This document shows positions 1 to 7,372 of a stretch of DNA of 34,270 nucleotides, in pieces. Origin of the DNA: Actinotalea lenta (GTDB lineage Bacteria; Actinomycetota; Actinomycetes; Actinomycetales; Cellulomonadaceae); the NCBI RefSeq assembly GCF_030586465.1, contig NZ_JAUQYP010000001.1:2429005-2463274 (forward strand), written 5' to 3'. The notes beneath the pieces are model-generated. The model had not been told where the DNA came from. It searched no databases and saw only the letters and a program-made list of their open reading frames with translations. Every line of letters starts with the position of its first letter. Position 1 is the first letter of the stretch. The translations under genes were made by a program, and so were the position numbers.

Positions 1-290
1 GCGATCACCCGGCCCCAGTGCGTTGCCGGCACCACGATCGCATCGAAGTCGTGGGTGCGATGCAGTGACTCGATCAGGCGTGCCAGCGTGGCGGAGTCGT
101 GGTTCGCCACCGGGCCGCTCCTGGCCCGGAAGACGTGGTCGAACCGGCGCTCTGCCTCGGGTGCCGGCCCCCCGACAGCCAGCGCGAAGGAACGGAACCC
201 TCGCCTGCCGTACATCTGCCGGCCGACCTGGAGAAGGCTGACCGAGTCCTCGACCGCGTCCTCGTCGACGTACACCAGCACCCGTTTCAC
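1..290 (-). CDS. etfA: Electron transfer flavoprotein alpha subunit (FixB/EtfA), N-terminal part only
   Basis: Only about the first 96 codons lie in the window; the gene runs off the left edge. The translation begins VKRVLVYVDEDAVEDS and continues into an ETF-like alpha/beta fold segment. ETF-alpha forms a heterodimer with ETF-beta, holds the FAD that accepts electrons from flavin dehydrogenases, and passes them to an ETF:quinone oxidoreductase. The GTG start at 290 overlaps the TGA of the ETF-beta gene (GTGA), so the two are translationally coupled. The FAD-binding C-terminal domain is outside the window, so I cannot tell whether this is an ordinary or a bifurcating ETF. The call rests on the N-terminus plus its position directly after a clear ETF-beta. 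Confidence 0.85.
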   Translation of the reverse strand, partial: MKRVLVYVDEDAVEDSVSLLQVGRQMYGRRGFRSFALAVGGPAPEAERRFDHVFRARSGPVANHDSATLARLIESLHRTHDFDAIVVPATHWGRVI

Positions 291-1087
291 CGGCAGAGGA
301 ATCCCTTCTCGGCGAGCGTGCGGAAGACCTCGTCGATGCCCTCACGATCCGCCCGAACCCGGATCGGGTCCTTCGCCTCGAGCGCATCGGTCTCGATCCG
401 ACGAACCTGGGTCAGAGAGCCGCGCAGCCCTAGCTCGGACTCGTCCATCCCGAGGGCGTCGAACCCGAGGACGGCGACCTGGCCCGCGACGTCGCGGGTC
501 AGGTCGCCGTACCCGATCGGAGGCAACGTCCGCGAGGGCGCGTACCGGAAGGCCAGAACGGCGGGCAGCCCCACGCGGAACCGCAGCACGACGTCCTCCG
601 CGTCCACGTCGACCACCGCCCAGCCCTCCTCGGTGTTCAGGTCGACGAGCTCGGCCACCCCCGCCATGAGGGGAAGATCCAAGGCCTCGGCGACCTGCGC
701 CGGTACCTGACCGGTGCCGCTGTCCAGGGTGTGGGTGCCGCACAACACGAGATCGAAGTCGCGCGTCGCGAGGTGGTGCGCCAGCACCCTGCTCGTCGCC
801 CAGGTATCGCTTCCTGCGTGACGCCGATCGGTGAGCAGGGTCGCCTGGTCGACACCGCGGCGGACGAGGTCCTCGAGGTGTGGCATGGCTCGCCGCGGAG
901 CCATGCTCACAACCTCGATGGTGGCGGCGGGGTCCGCTCGTTTGAGCTCGAGTGCCATGGCCACGGCGGTGGCATCCTCAGGGTTCAGCACGAGCCGTGC
1001 TCGGTCGCGCTCGAGGACGTTCCGATCGCGGTTGTACCGAAGCTCCCCCACATCGAGCACGGGCTTCAGCATGCACGCAATTCGCAT
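287..1087 (-). CDS. etfB: Electron transfer flavoprotein beta subunit (FixA/EtfB)
   Basis: A 266-residue protein with the ETF-beta layout: the N-terminal MLKPVLD segment, then NPEDATAVAMALELK, a VVSMAP strand, a GSDTWATSRVLAHHL helix and a CGTHTLDSGTGQVPAQVAEAL segment that matches the family nucleotide-binding region. ETF-beta partners ETF-alpha in the cytoplasm and carries electrons from acyl-CoA or hydroxy-acid type flavoenzymes to the quinone pool. The ATG at 1087 lies 15 bp after the MFS gene, and the stop overlaps the next GTG. The same operon holds a FAD-linked oxidase, which suggests that enzyme is the electron donor (inference). Length is normal for the family. Confidence 0.92.
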   Translation of the reverse strand: MRIACMLKPVLDVGELRYNRDRNVLERDRARLVLNPEDATAVAMALELKRADPAATIEVVSMAPRRAMPHLEDLVRRGVDQATLLTDRRHAGSDTWATSRVLAHHLATRDFDLVLCGTHTLDSGTGQVPAQVAEALDLPLMAGVAELVDLNTEEGWAVVDVDAEDVVLRFRVGLPAVLAFRYAPSRTLPPIGYGDLTRDVAGQVAVLGFDALGMDESELGLRGSLTQVRRIETDALEAKDPIRVRADREGIDEVFRTLAEKGFLCR

Positions 1088-1102
1088 GAGCGGATTTCCG
1101 GC

Positions 1103-2395
1103 CTACTCCGCGTCGACCGGGAGTGCTTCGGGTGCCTCGTGCGCTGTCGCGCGCGCCGCCGCCCGGTGCTGTGCCTTGTAGACCAGGGCGAACACGATCC
1201 CGATCAGAGCCAAGGCTGCGCTGGACAGGAAGTACGCGTTGTAGCCGCCGGTGTCGCCGAAGGTGTCGAACAGGAACGAGTTGAACTGCGGCAGCAGGAT
1301 GTCCGGCATGTACCCGATCAAGGAGATCACGCCGATGGCGCTGCCCATGACGACGACCTTGAAGCCGTCGTCGCCCAGGATGGACCAGTAGGTCCCGCGG
1401 ATCGCGTAGAGGAAGAAGCCCAGGACCACAGCCCCGGCGAAGAACACGCTGGGGGCCATGGTGGCCGGGAGGACCGCGATCGCAACAAGGCTTGCAGCCG
1501 CTCCCGCGAGCGCCATCATGATGGTGTTCGTCTTGCCGACCTTGTCGGCGAGGATGCCGCCCACGACACCGCCGAGTGGGCGCATCCACAGCACGATCAC
1601 GGTGACGGTGCCGACCGTGACGGGATCGATCTTGATGTTCGTCTCGAGGAAGCCACCGATGTAGTAGACGGTCCAGAAGACGGCGTACCCCAAGAAGATG
1701 ATCGCGCCGTGGACGTACAGGTACTTGTTCTTGAGGACCGCAGGGATGTCCGCCAGGCGGAACCGCTCGCTCTCAGCGCGCTCGCCGCTCTTGCTCGAGT
1801 CCTCGTCGACGAGGAACCAGACCAGGACCGCGACCACGGCCAGGACCGCCGAGTACATGTAGATGACGGCGACGAGTGCAGCCCGCTTGTCTCCGAGGTC
1901 GACGCTCCCTCCCAGGATCTGGGAGAAGATGAACAGCGCCACGCTCGCGAGTACTGCCTCGACGACGCCTCGGCCACCATCGAGGATGCCGAAGAAGCGA
2001 CCTTCCTCCTCCTTGGTGCTGAGCAGCTTCACCAGCTTGAGGTGGGCGCTCCAGAACGTGAAGACGCTGAAGACGCCCCAGATGGCGAAGACGACGACGA
2101 CGAAGCTGAAGTGCGGAACCTGGGCGAACCAGAAACCGCCCAGCGCTGTCCCGGCCAGCGAGATCGACAACAACTTCTTGGCGGAGAACTTGTCACTGAG
2201 GAAGCCACTCGGGATGTAGCCCGCGACGAACACGATGCCGAGGATCGAGTAGATGTTGTTCAGTTGTGGAAGCGTGATCCCGAAAACATCCAGGATGGAT
2301 TCTTGATAGTTGGTACGCAAGTACACGAGTGGATAGATGGCTCCCGCCGCCAAAACGACTAGAGCGAATTGAAGATAATGCCGGACCTTGCTCAT
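1103..2395 (-). CDS. MFS transporter in the oxidase-ETF operon
   Basis: A 430-residue membrane protein with about twelve hydrophobic segments and a central charged loop near residues 196-212 (DEDSSKSGERAESERF), the usual MFS 6+6 arrangement. A motif-A-like sequence, GFLSDKFSAKK, lies between the second and third segments. An AAAGGAG ribosome site precedes ATG 2395. The gene sits between the FAD-linked oxidase (23 bp upstream) and ETF-beta (15 bp downstream), so it probably imports the substrate of the oxidase or exports its product; I cannot name the solute. Its first part is less GC-rich than the surroundings (about 45-53 % by hand count over 2281-2400), with AT-rich codons unusual in this window. 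Confidence 0.85.
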   Translation of the reverse strand: MSKVRHYLQFALVVLAAGAIYPLVYLRTNYQESILDVFGITLPQLNNIYSILGIVFVAGYIPSGFLSDKFSAKKLLSISLAGTALGGFWFAQVPHFSFVVVVFAIWGVFSVFTFWSAHLKLVKLLSTKEEEGRFFGILDGGRGVVEAVLASVALFIFSQILGGSVDLGDKRAALVAVIYMYSAVLAVVAVLVWFLVDEDSSKSGERAESERFRLADIPAVLKNKYLYVHGAIIFLGYAVFWTVYYIGGFLETNIKIDPVTVGTVTVIVLWMRPLGGVVGGILADKVGKTNTIMMALAGAAASLVAIAVLPATMAPSVFFAGAVVLGFFLYAIRGTYWSILGDDGFKVVVMGSAIGVISLIGYMPDILLPQFNSFLFDTFGDTGGYNAYFLSSAALALIGIVFALVYKAQHRAAARATAHEAPEALPVDAE

Positions 2396-2418
2396 CCCAA
2401 TCGACTCCTTTGTCGACG

Positions 2419-3891
2419 TCAGCGCTGGAAGCGAGCGCCCTCTTCCTGGTAAAAAATGGTGCCGAAGTTCATCACGCCACGGGGATCGAACGCCTGCTTG
2501 AGCTTGTCAAGCATGTAGTACGCCGAACCGTGCTCGTCCTTGGTCCACTCATTCCGGAACTTCCCGATTCCGTGGTGGTGGCACATCGACCCGCCGAGCT
2601 TCAGCGTCTCCTCGACGATGATCCGCTGGATCGGGTGGTGGTAGACCCGCATCTCGTCTTCGGGTGCGCAGTTGATCGCGTAGTTGTAGACGAAATACAT
2701 GTTCGTACCGTTGACGTAGCTGTGGGACGAGTGACCACCCAGCATCGTCAGGTCATGTGCTCTGGGGAACTCCGACCTCACCCGTTCGATCACCCGGTCA
2801 TACAGCACAGGAATGGTGGCCCAGTCCGCCGACACCTCGGTCGTGAACCCGGAGTGGGAATCGCCGTCGACCATCTCCTGGAACTCATCGTCGATGTCCT
2901 GCTGGGACCAGTTCAGATGCTCGAACCAGGATGCGATGTGGCGGGGGTCGACCGGCTCGAGGATGCCGTCGCTGAACTTCTCCACAGCTTCCTCGATACC
3001 GGCCGAGGTGGCTTGCACGATGCCCTTGGTGCCCTCAGCCATGAACAACAGGACGCAGTGGCCCTTGTAGAAGTGTTCGAAGTGCTGGCGGGCGTCCTCC
3101 TCGGAGTACACGCGAGCGACGGAGGGCCGGTAGCCGTTGGCCATGACCTCGCGAAGCACCTTGATCCCGCTGGCCACGTCTGCCACGAGGTACCCGAAGA
3201 AGGCGTTGTTCTCGGGGAAGTGCCGGAAGAGCTTGACCGTGACCTCTGTGATGTAGCAGAGCGCGCCCTCGTTGCCGATCGCGATGTGGCGGATGTCCGG
3301 GCCGCCCGCGCGGCGGGGCACGTTCTTGATCCGCGAGACGTGGCCGTCGGGGAACACGCACTCCAGCCCGACGACCATGTCCTCGATCCCCCCGTAGAGC
3401 GTCGAGAACTGACCGATGCTGCGGGTCGCGACAAGGCCGCCGTACTTGGCGACGGGCTTGGACTGGGGCGAGTGCCCGGTCGTCAGGCCGAGCTTGTTCA
3501 CCTCGTCCTCGAGCCTCTGCAGGGTGACCCCCGCCTCGACCGTCGCCTGCATGTTGTACTCGTCGATCTCGAGGATCCGGTCCAGATCCCGAGCGTCCAC
3601 GACGAGGGTGTTCTCCTTCCAGTTCTCCAGCCCACCCTCGGTGGCGGTCTTGCCGGCTCGTGGGATCACGTTGATCCCGTGCTCGTTGCACATCGTGAGG
3701 ATCTGAGCAACCTCGGTGGTCGTCCTCGGGTAGACGATCGCCGCCGGCGTCGGGACGTCGAGGACCTTCCTTGCCTTCGCGTACTTCTTGTAACGATCGG
3801 CCGAGGCGTCGTACAGGTCATCGGCGGCCGTGTTGATCTGGCTCGCCGGGAGAACCTGCGCCACCAGCTCGATAACCGCGTTCTTGTCCAA
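2419..3891 (-). CDS. FAD-binding oxidase/dehydrogenase, alkylglycerone-phosphate-synthase-like (VAO/PCMH family)
   Basis: A 490-residue VAO-type flavoenzyme. The FAD domain shows the entry PRTTTEVAQIL, the pyrophosphate-loop segment IPRAGKTATEGG and the GQFSTLYGGIEDMVVGLECVFPDG stretch. The C-terminal cap ends in SMCHHHGIGKFR (histidines at about 438-440), the signature region of alkyl-DHAP synthases and their bacterial dehydrogenase relatives. An in-frame ATG lies at 3957, but I prefer TTG 3891: GGGAG lies 6 nt before it and the protein then begins MDKNAVIELV, where homology would start. With an ETF pair and a transporter in the same operon and a glycerol facilitator divergent, a catabolic, ETF-linked dehydrogenase of a glycerol-derived or hydroxy-acid substrate is more likely than ether-lipid synthesis (inference). 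Confidence 0.82.
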   Translation of the reverse strand: MDKNAVIELVAQVLPASQINTAADDLYDASADRYKKYAKARKVLDVPTPAAIVYPRTTTEVAQILTMCNEHGINVIPRAGKTATEGGLENWKENTLVVDARDLDRILEIDEYNMQATVEAGVTLQRLEDEVNKLGLTTGHSPQSKPVAKYGGLVATRSIGQFSTLYGGIEDMVVGLECVFPDGHVSRIKNVPRRAGGPDIRHIAIGNEGALCYITEVTVKLFRHFPENNAFFGYLVADVASGIKVLREVMANGYRPSVARVYSEEDARQHFEHFYKGHCVLLFMAEGTKGIVQATSAGIEEAVEKFSDGILEPVDPRHIASWFEHLNWSQQDIDDEFQEMVDGDSHSGFTTEVSADWATIPVLYDRVIERVRSEFPRAHDLTMLGGHSSHSYVNGTNMYFVYNYAINCAPEDEMRVYHHPIQRIIVEETLKLGGSMCHHHGIGKFRNEWTKDEHGSAYYMLDKLKQAFDPRGVMNFGTIFYQEEGARFQR

Positions 3892-3971
3892 AGCGCACTC
3901 CCATCGACTTCGGGGCCAGGCACAGTGCCCATCACCCGGCTGCGGGGTACCGTCCAACGTCGACCTAGGGC

Positions 3972-4021
3972 GGAAATTTGCTCGTTCGGTACCTCTGAGG
4001 AGGCTAACAGAGAGAATTTCC
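3972..4021. promoter_or_regulatory. Inverted repeat GGAAATT...AATTTCC, possible operator
   Basis: GGAAATT at 3972-3978 and AATTTCC at 4015-4021 are exact inverted copies in a locally AT-rich patch between two divergent transcription units, about 81-130 bp upstream of the oxidase start. Between them lies CCTCTGAGGAGG, itself partly symmetric. The placement fits a regulator site for the oxidase operon, but 7-bp arms 36 bp apart can arise by chance and I cannot assign a regulator family. Confidence 0.3.
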
Positions 4022-4121
4022 CACCGCTAGCCCCCTCGTGCACCGAGTTGGCTCGGAGTGCGTCCGTCGGCAGGTGACGCGCGCCTGCGTCAGCGCCCGG
4101 GCGACCTCCCGTGCCGACGGC

Positions 4122-4167
4122 TTCCTCTCCGCCGAGCTCGCGGCACGTTCCTCTCCGCCGAGCTCGC
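4122..4167. repeat. 20-bp tandem-like direct repeat, period 26
   Basis: TTCCTCTCCGCCGAGCTCGC occurs at 4122-4141 and again at 4148-4167 with a 6-bp spacer. It lies in the intergenic region upstream of the glycerol facilitator gene. Each copy contains the palindrome GAGCTC. It could be a pair of regulator half-sites or a simple local duplication. Confidence 0.6.
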
Positions 4168-4480
4168 CACATCGCGGTCTTGGGGACCCAGGCGTAACGT
4201 CGGCACGTCGGCCCCGGAGAGTGCGACGGCGCATCTCGGCGGCACGCTGTCCGAGGCGGGCGCCACCATCGTGGCAGCTGTGCACGGCTCGGTCGCGGCC
4301 CCACGGGACGGCCCGTCGCCTCCAACGACGCGCGCCGATGTGCCCTCGTCGCCATCCCTGCCGCCTCGCGGACATGACGCCCGGGCGTCGCGTTCGAGAT
4401 CCCCTCGCGGGTTCTGGTGCTCGGCACGACACCCGGCTCACGCCACGCGCAAGGAGTACCTGCGTCAACGGAGTCTGGTC

Positions 4481-5416
4481 ATGAGCGACATCACACCACT
4501 ACGGACTGCCCTGCGTCATGGGAGCCCGATCAAGCGCCTGGGAGGGACCTGGGGCGAGGTGCTCGCCGAGTTCCTGGGAACCTTCGTCCTCCTGGCGTTC
4601 GGCGACGGGGTCGTGGCGATGGCCGTCGCGGGACTGCCCGGGTCCGGGCGAACGTCCGGTCCGACCGTCATCTTCCAGGGCGTCGGCGACTGGCTGCTCA
4701 TCACGTGGGGGTGGGCCCTGGCCGTGGCGTTCGGCATCTACGTCGCCGGTGGCGTCAGCGGAGCCCACATCAACCCCGCCGTCACGTTGGCCTTCGCCGT
4801 CCGGCGCAAGTTCCCGTGGTACAAGGTGCTGCCCTACTGGGCGGCGCAGGTCGTGGGGGCCTTCGCGGGAGCAGCGCTCGTCTACCTCGTCTACCACAAC
4901 GCGATCGACGCCTTCAATCAGGCCTCCGGGGCCACGCGGGACTCGGCGGGCGGCCTCGCGTCGTTCTCGATCTTCGCGACCTTCCCGGCACCTTACTTCC
5001 ACGGCGGGATGATCGGACCACTGGTCGACCAGATCGTCGGGACGGCGTTCCTGGTGATGTTCGTCGTCGCGCTCGTCGATCTGCGCAACACGGCGGTGAA
5101 GGCGAACCTCGGGCCGCTGATGGTGGGCCTGGCCGTGGCGGCGATCGGGATGTCCTTCGGTGCGAACGCCGGGTACGCCATCAACCCCGCGCGTGACTTC
5201 GGCCCGCGGCTCTTCGCGTGGATGGCCGGCTGGGGTGACGTGGCGCTGCCCGGGACGGTCCCGGGCTCCTTCAGCGCCTTCTTCTGGGTACCGATCGTGG
5301 GCCCGCTGATCGGCGGGATCGTCGGGGTCTTCCTGTACGACCTGTTCGTGGGCGACGTCCTGCACTCGCGCGGCGCCGGCGAGGAACCCCCCGGCCGGGT
5401 CGTCGAGGACGAGTGA
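4481..5416 (+). CDS. glpF: Glycerol uptake facilitator / aquaglyceroporin (MIP family)
   Basis: A 311-residue MIP channel with six membrane segments and both re-entrant NPA boxes: HINPAV (98-100) and AINPARDFGPR (235-238). The Asp directly after the second NPAR motif (NPARD) is the feature that widens the pore for glycerol in GlpF-type channels, so small-polyol transport is more likely than water alone. The chosen ATG 4481 has CGGAG 7 nt upstream; the open frame extends further upstream but only as low-complexity sequence. No glpK or glpD is in the window. The divergent FAD-linked oxidase/ETF operon is the only metabolic neighbour and may use a compound that enters through this channel (inference). 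Confidence 0.9.
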   Translation: MSDITPLRTALRHGSPIKRLGGTWGEVLAEFLGTFVLLAFGDGVVAMAVAGLPGSGRTSGPTVIFQGVGDWLLITWGWALAVAFGIYVAGGVSGAHINPAVTLAFAVRRKFPWYKVLPYWAAQVVGAFAGAALVYLVYHNAIDAFNQASGATRDSAGGLASFSIFATFPAPYFHGGMIGPLVDQIVGTAFLVMFVVALVDLRNTAVKANLGPLMVGLAVAAIGMSFGANAGYAINPARDFGPRLFAWMAGWGDVALPGTVPGSFSAFFWVPIVGPLIGGIVGVFLYDLFVGDVLHSRGAGEEPPGRVVEDE

Positions 5417-5422
5417 CCTGGT

Positions 5423-5451
5423 GCGGCCGGCCCCGCCGCGGGGCCGGCCGC
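5423..5451. terminator. Bidirectional hairpin between convergent genes
   Basis: Arms 5423-5435 and 5439-5451 are exact 13-bp inverted copies (GCGGCCGGCCCCG / CGGGGCCGGCCGC) with a CCG loop. The hairpin starts 7 bp after the facilitator stop and lies 33 bp before the stop of the opposing gene. There is no U-run, as is usual in high-GC actinobacteria. Confidence 0.65.
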
Positions 5452-5483
5452 GACGTGCGCCTCGTGCCGCGACTCGAGGGCGC

Positions 5484-6344
5484 TCAGCCCACGACTGGGC
5501 AGAGCACCCGCAACGCGTCCTCCTCCAGGACGTCGGCACAGACGGCCGCGGCTGCGCGTGCGTGCGCGGCGGGCAGGGCCGCCCGTAGCAGGACCTTGTC
5601 CGAGCCACACGCCCCGACCAAGGGGACCGTGACGACCACCGTCGCGAGCAGCTGCTCGACCAGCCGTCCGGACAGCCACGCGCTCACCGCGGCCCGGTGC
5701 ATGGCCATGGACCAGTCGCCGAGGCGCCACCGGAGTGCCGAGAGGGGCGCGGCCCCGCGCTCGGCCACCCAGTCCCGCGCTCGCGAGACCGGCTCCCACA
5801 GCTCGCCCAGCGCCCGCTCCACCGCGCCCGGTGCCGGGTCGACCGCGGTCGTCCAGGGCTCCTCGAGCGCGCGGACATGCGCAGGGTCGAGCTCGTCGCC
5901 CCAGGTGGCGACCACCGCGCCGGCCGCGCCCGCGGCAGCACCCGGGATGCGCCCGAGGCCCGGTGCCTCCACACCTGCCGACCCCGACCACGTCGCGGCC
6001 TCCGCCACGACGAGCCGTGCGACGTCCAGGGCGGAACCCCGCTGGCTCGCGGCCACCACGTCCAGGTCCCGCCGACTCATCGACGCCAGCAGCCGTTCGA
6101 GCGACCCCTGCGTGTCCGGGGTCGCGCCACCCAGGAGGGCAGCCATGCCCCACGCGACGACCAGGGCCTGCGGCGCGACCGACGCCGTGGCCTTGCCGAG
6201 CGCCTCGATCTCCTCCGGTGCAAGGCAGAACGCGCGCTGCAACCGGTCGAGCACCTCGGGAGCCCGGGGCCGACACGCGGCGTCGGTCACCACGGTCGTC
6301 GGCGTCGACAACGTGTAGGGCGCGAGCGCGTCGCCGACGTTCAC
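5484..6344 (-). CDS. Hypothetical protein, unrecognised (286 aa)
   Basis: I do not recognise a family. The product is Ala/Leu/Val-rich and looks mainly alpha-helical and soluble, apart from a hydrophobic stretch near residues 240-250 (LLATVVVTVPLVGACG). No signal peptide or known motif is evident; a Gly/Ala-rich segment (GAAAGAAGAVVATWGDELD) lies near the middle. The GTG start at 6344 has only a weak ribosome site. Coding is supported by good high-GC third positions over its whole length and by the downstream hairpin shared with the facilitator gene. Its start lies 102 bp beyond the stop of the ZIP transporter gene, so co-transcription is possible. No function is proposed. Confidence 0.65.
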   Translation of the reverse strand: MNVGDALAPYTLSTPTTVVTDAACRPRAPEVLDRLQRAFCLAPEEIEALGKATASVAPQALVVAWGMAALLGGATPDTQGSLERLLASMSRRDLDVVAASQRGSALDVARLVVAEAATWSGSAGVEAPGLGRIPGAAAGAAGAVVATWGDELDPAHVRALEEPWTTAVDPAPGAVERALGELWEPVSRARDWVAERGAAPLSALRWRLGDWSMAMHRAAVSAWLSGRLVEQLLATVVVTVPLVGACGSDKVLLRAALPAAHARAAAAVCADVLEEDALRVLCPVVG

Positions 6345-6446
6345 CGCGCCGCCCGGATCATCCCCATCCGTCCAGGTTGACGGCTCGAGGACCCCGCTGC
6401 CCAGCCGTCCCGCCGGAACTCACCGGAAGGAGGGACCCGGGCAGGC

Positions 6447-7295
6447 TCACAGCCAGAGCGCGAGCAGCGCCATGACCGAGAACCCCGCCGCGACCGCCAG
6501 CCACTTCTGCCCGTGGAACCGCGGACCGTCGAACTCCGTCTTGATGATGTCCAGCGCAGCGATGTACAGGAACGTGCCCGCACCCAAGGAGTCGAACACG
6601 GCCTCGAACACCGTCGCGGTGCGCCCCGTGAGCGCCGCGCCGACCACGGAGCCCACCACGATGCCCAGCGGTGTCATCCCCGAGAAGAACGCCAACCACG
6701 GCATCGCCGCACGGCGGGTCAGTCCCGCCCGCCGGTAACCCACGCCGAGCGCAACCCCCGCCGCGGCCTTGTGGGCGATGATCGCCACGAACACGACGAG
6801 GGCGCCGGCCAACGCACTCTGCGCGCCCAGGGCCAGGCCCAGCACCACCGAGTGCACGGAGAGCACCACGAGCAGGATCACCGGCCCGAAGCGAGAACCG
6901 GCAGTCGGTGGGTGCAGGTCGACCTCGTGCTGCAGACCTGCCGGACCGCCTGTCCCCGGTGCGGTGTCGTGGCCCGGGTGCCCCGGCACGACGACGGCCT
7001 CGATGAGCAGGATCAGGAGGAAGCCCACCCCGGCCACCAGCAGCGCGAGGGGGTACGTCACGCCCGGCAGCGCCGCATGGAACGTGTCGATGCCCGCCCC
7101 GAGCAGGTGGATCATGCCCGCCCCGCCCAGCACCCCACCCGCGAACGAGTCGCTGAGTGCGAGCGTGCGATCGTCCGCTGACCACCGCCGTAGCACCCAC
7201 GGCAGCAGCGCGCCGACCAACCCGACCGCGGCGACGACGACGGCGAAGCCGAGCTTGACCGCGAGCAGGGAGTCGGGCGACAGGGCGTCCGACAT
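6447..7295 (-). CDS. ZIP-family divalent metal transporter
   Basis: A 282-residue membrane protein with about eight hydrophobic segments. It carries the two ZIP signature helices: HSVVLGLALGAQ and AHKAAAGVALGVG, whose His residues and neighbours form the metal site in TM4 and TM5. A His-containing loop (GHPGHDTAPG...EVDLHPPTAG) lies between TM3 and TM4, as in eukaryote-like ZIPs. It probably moves Zn2+ or other divalent metals into the cytoplasm. The start is ATG 7295, with GGGAGG just upstream; a longer frame reaching 7622 overlaps the debranching gene and is rejected. C-terminal TM8 ends the protein at ALLALWL. Confidence 0.85.
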   Translation of the reverse strand: MSDALSPDSLLAVKLGFAVVVAAVGLVGALLPWVLRRWSADDRTLALSDSFAGGVLGGAGMIHLLGAGIDTFHAALPGVTYPLALLVAGVGFLLILLIEAVVVPGHPGHDTAPGTGGPAGLQHEVDLHPPTAGSRFGPVILLVVLSVHSVVLGLALGAQSALAGALVVFVAIIAHKAAAGVALGVGYRRAGLTRRAAMPWLAFFSGMTPLGIVVGSVVGAALTGRTATVFEAVFDSLGAGTFLYIAALDIIKTEFDGPRFHGQKWLAVAAGFSVMALLALWL

Positions 7296-7333
7296 GCCCG
7301 CCTCCCGATCCCGCCCGGCCGGGCGTCCACCTG

Positions 7334-7354
7334 CGCACCCGCCCGCCGGGTGCG
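7334..7354 (-). terminator. Hairpin between debranching-enzyme gene and ZIP gene
   Basis: CGCACCCG (7334-7341) pairs with CGGGTGCG (7347-7354) around a 5-nt loop. It lies 19 bp beyond the stop of the debranching-like gene and 39 bp before the ZIP start. It may end the upstream operon or be part of the ZIP leader. There is no U-run. Confidence 0.4.
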
Positions 7355-7372
7355 TCGCCGCAGACAGTCCTA

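Larger units (their letters stand above)
3892..4480. other. 589-bp divergent intergenic region without a supported gene
   Basis: This stretch separates the leftward oxidase operon from the rightward facilitator gene and should hold both promoters. Open frames cross it, including one that would extend the facilitator N-terminally to 4058, but their translations are arginine/proline-rich low-complexity sequence. The part at 3972-4021 is relatively AT-rich and carries an inverted repeat; 4122-4167 carries a 20-bp direct repeat. I could not assign a convincing -35/-10 pair for either operon. Confidence 0.6.

Noticed and set aside
731-2362. 543-codon plus-strand open frame opposite the ETF-beta and MFS genes
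   Set aside because: It lies antisense to two clear family members; the translation is Asp/Glu/Arg/His-rich low-complexity sequence, typical of a shadow frame in GC-rich DNA.
2329-4077. 582-codon plus-strand open frame opposite the FAD-linked oxidase
   Set aside because: Antisense shadow with no recognisable domain; the oxidase on the other strand has intact motifs.
4058-4480. N-terminal extension of the glycerol facilitator by 141 residues
   Set aside because: The extension is Arg/Pro/Ser-rich, contains the direct repeat, and MIP proteins begin near ATG 4481, which has its own ribosome site.
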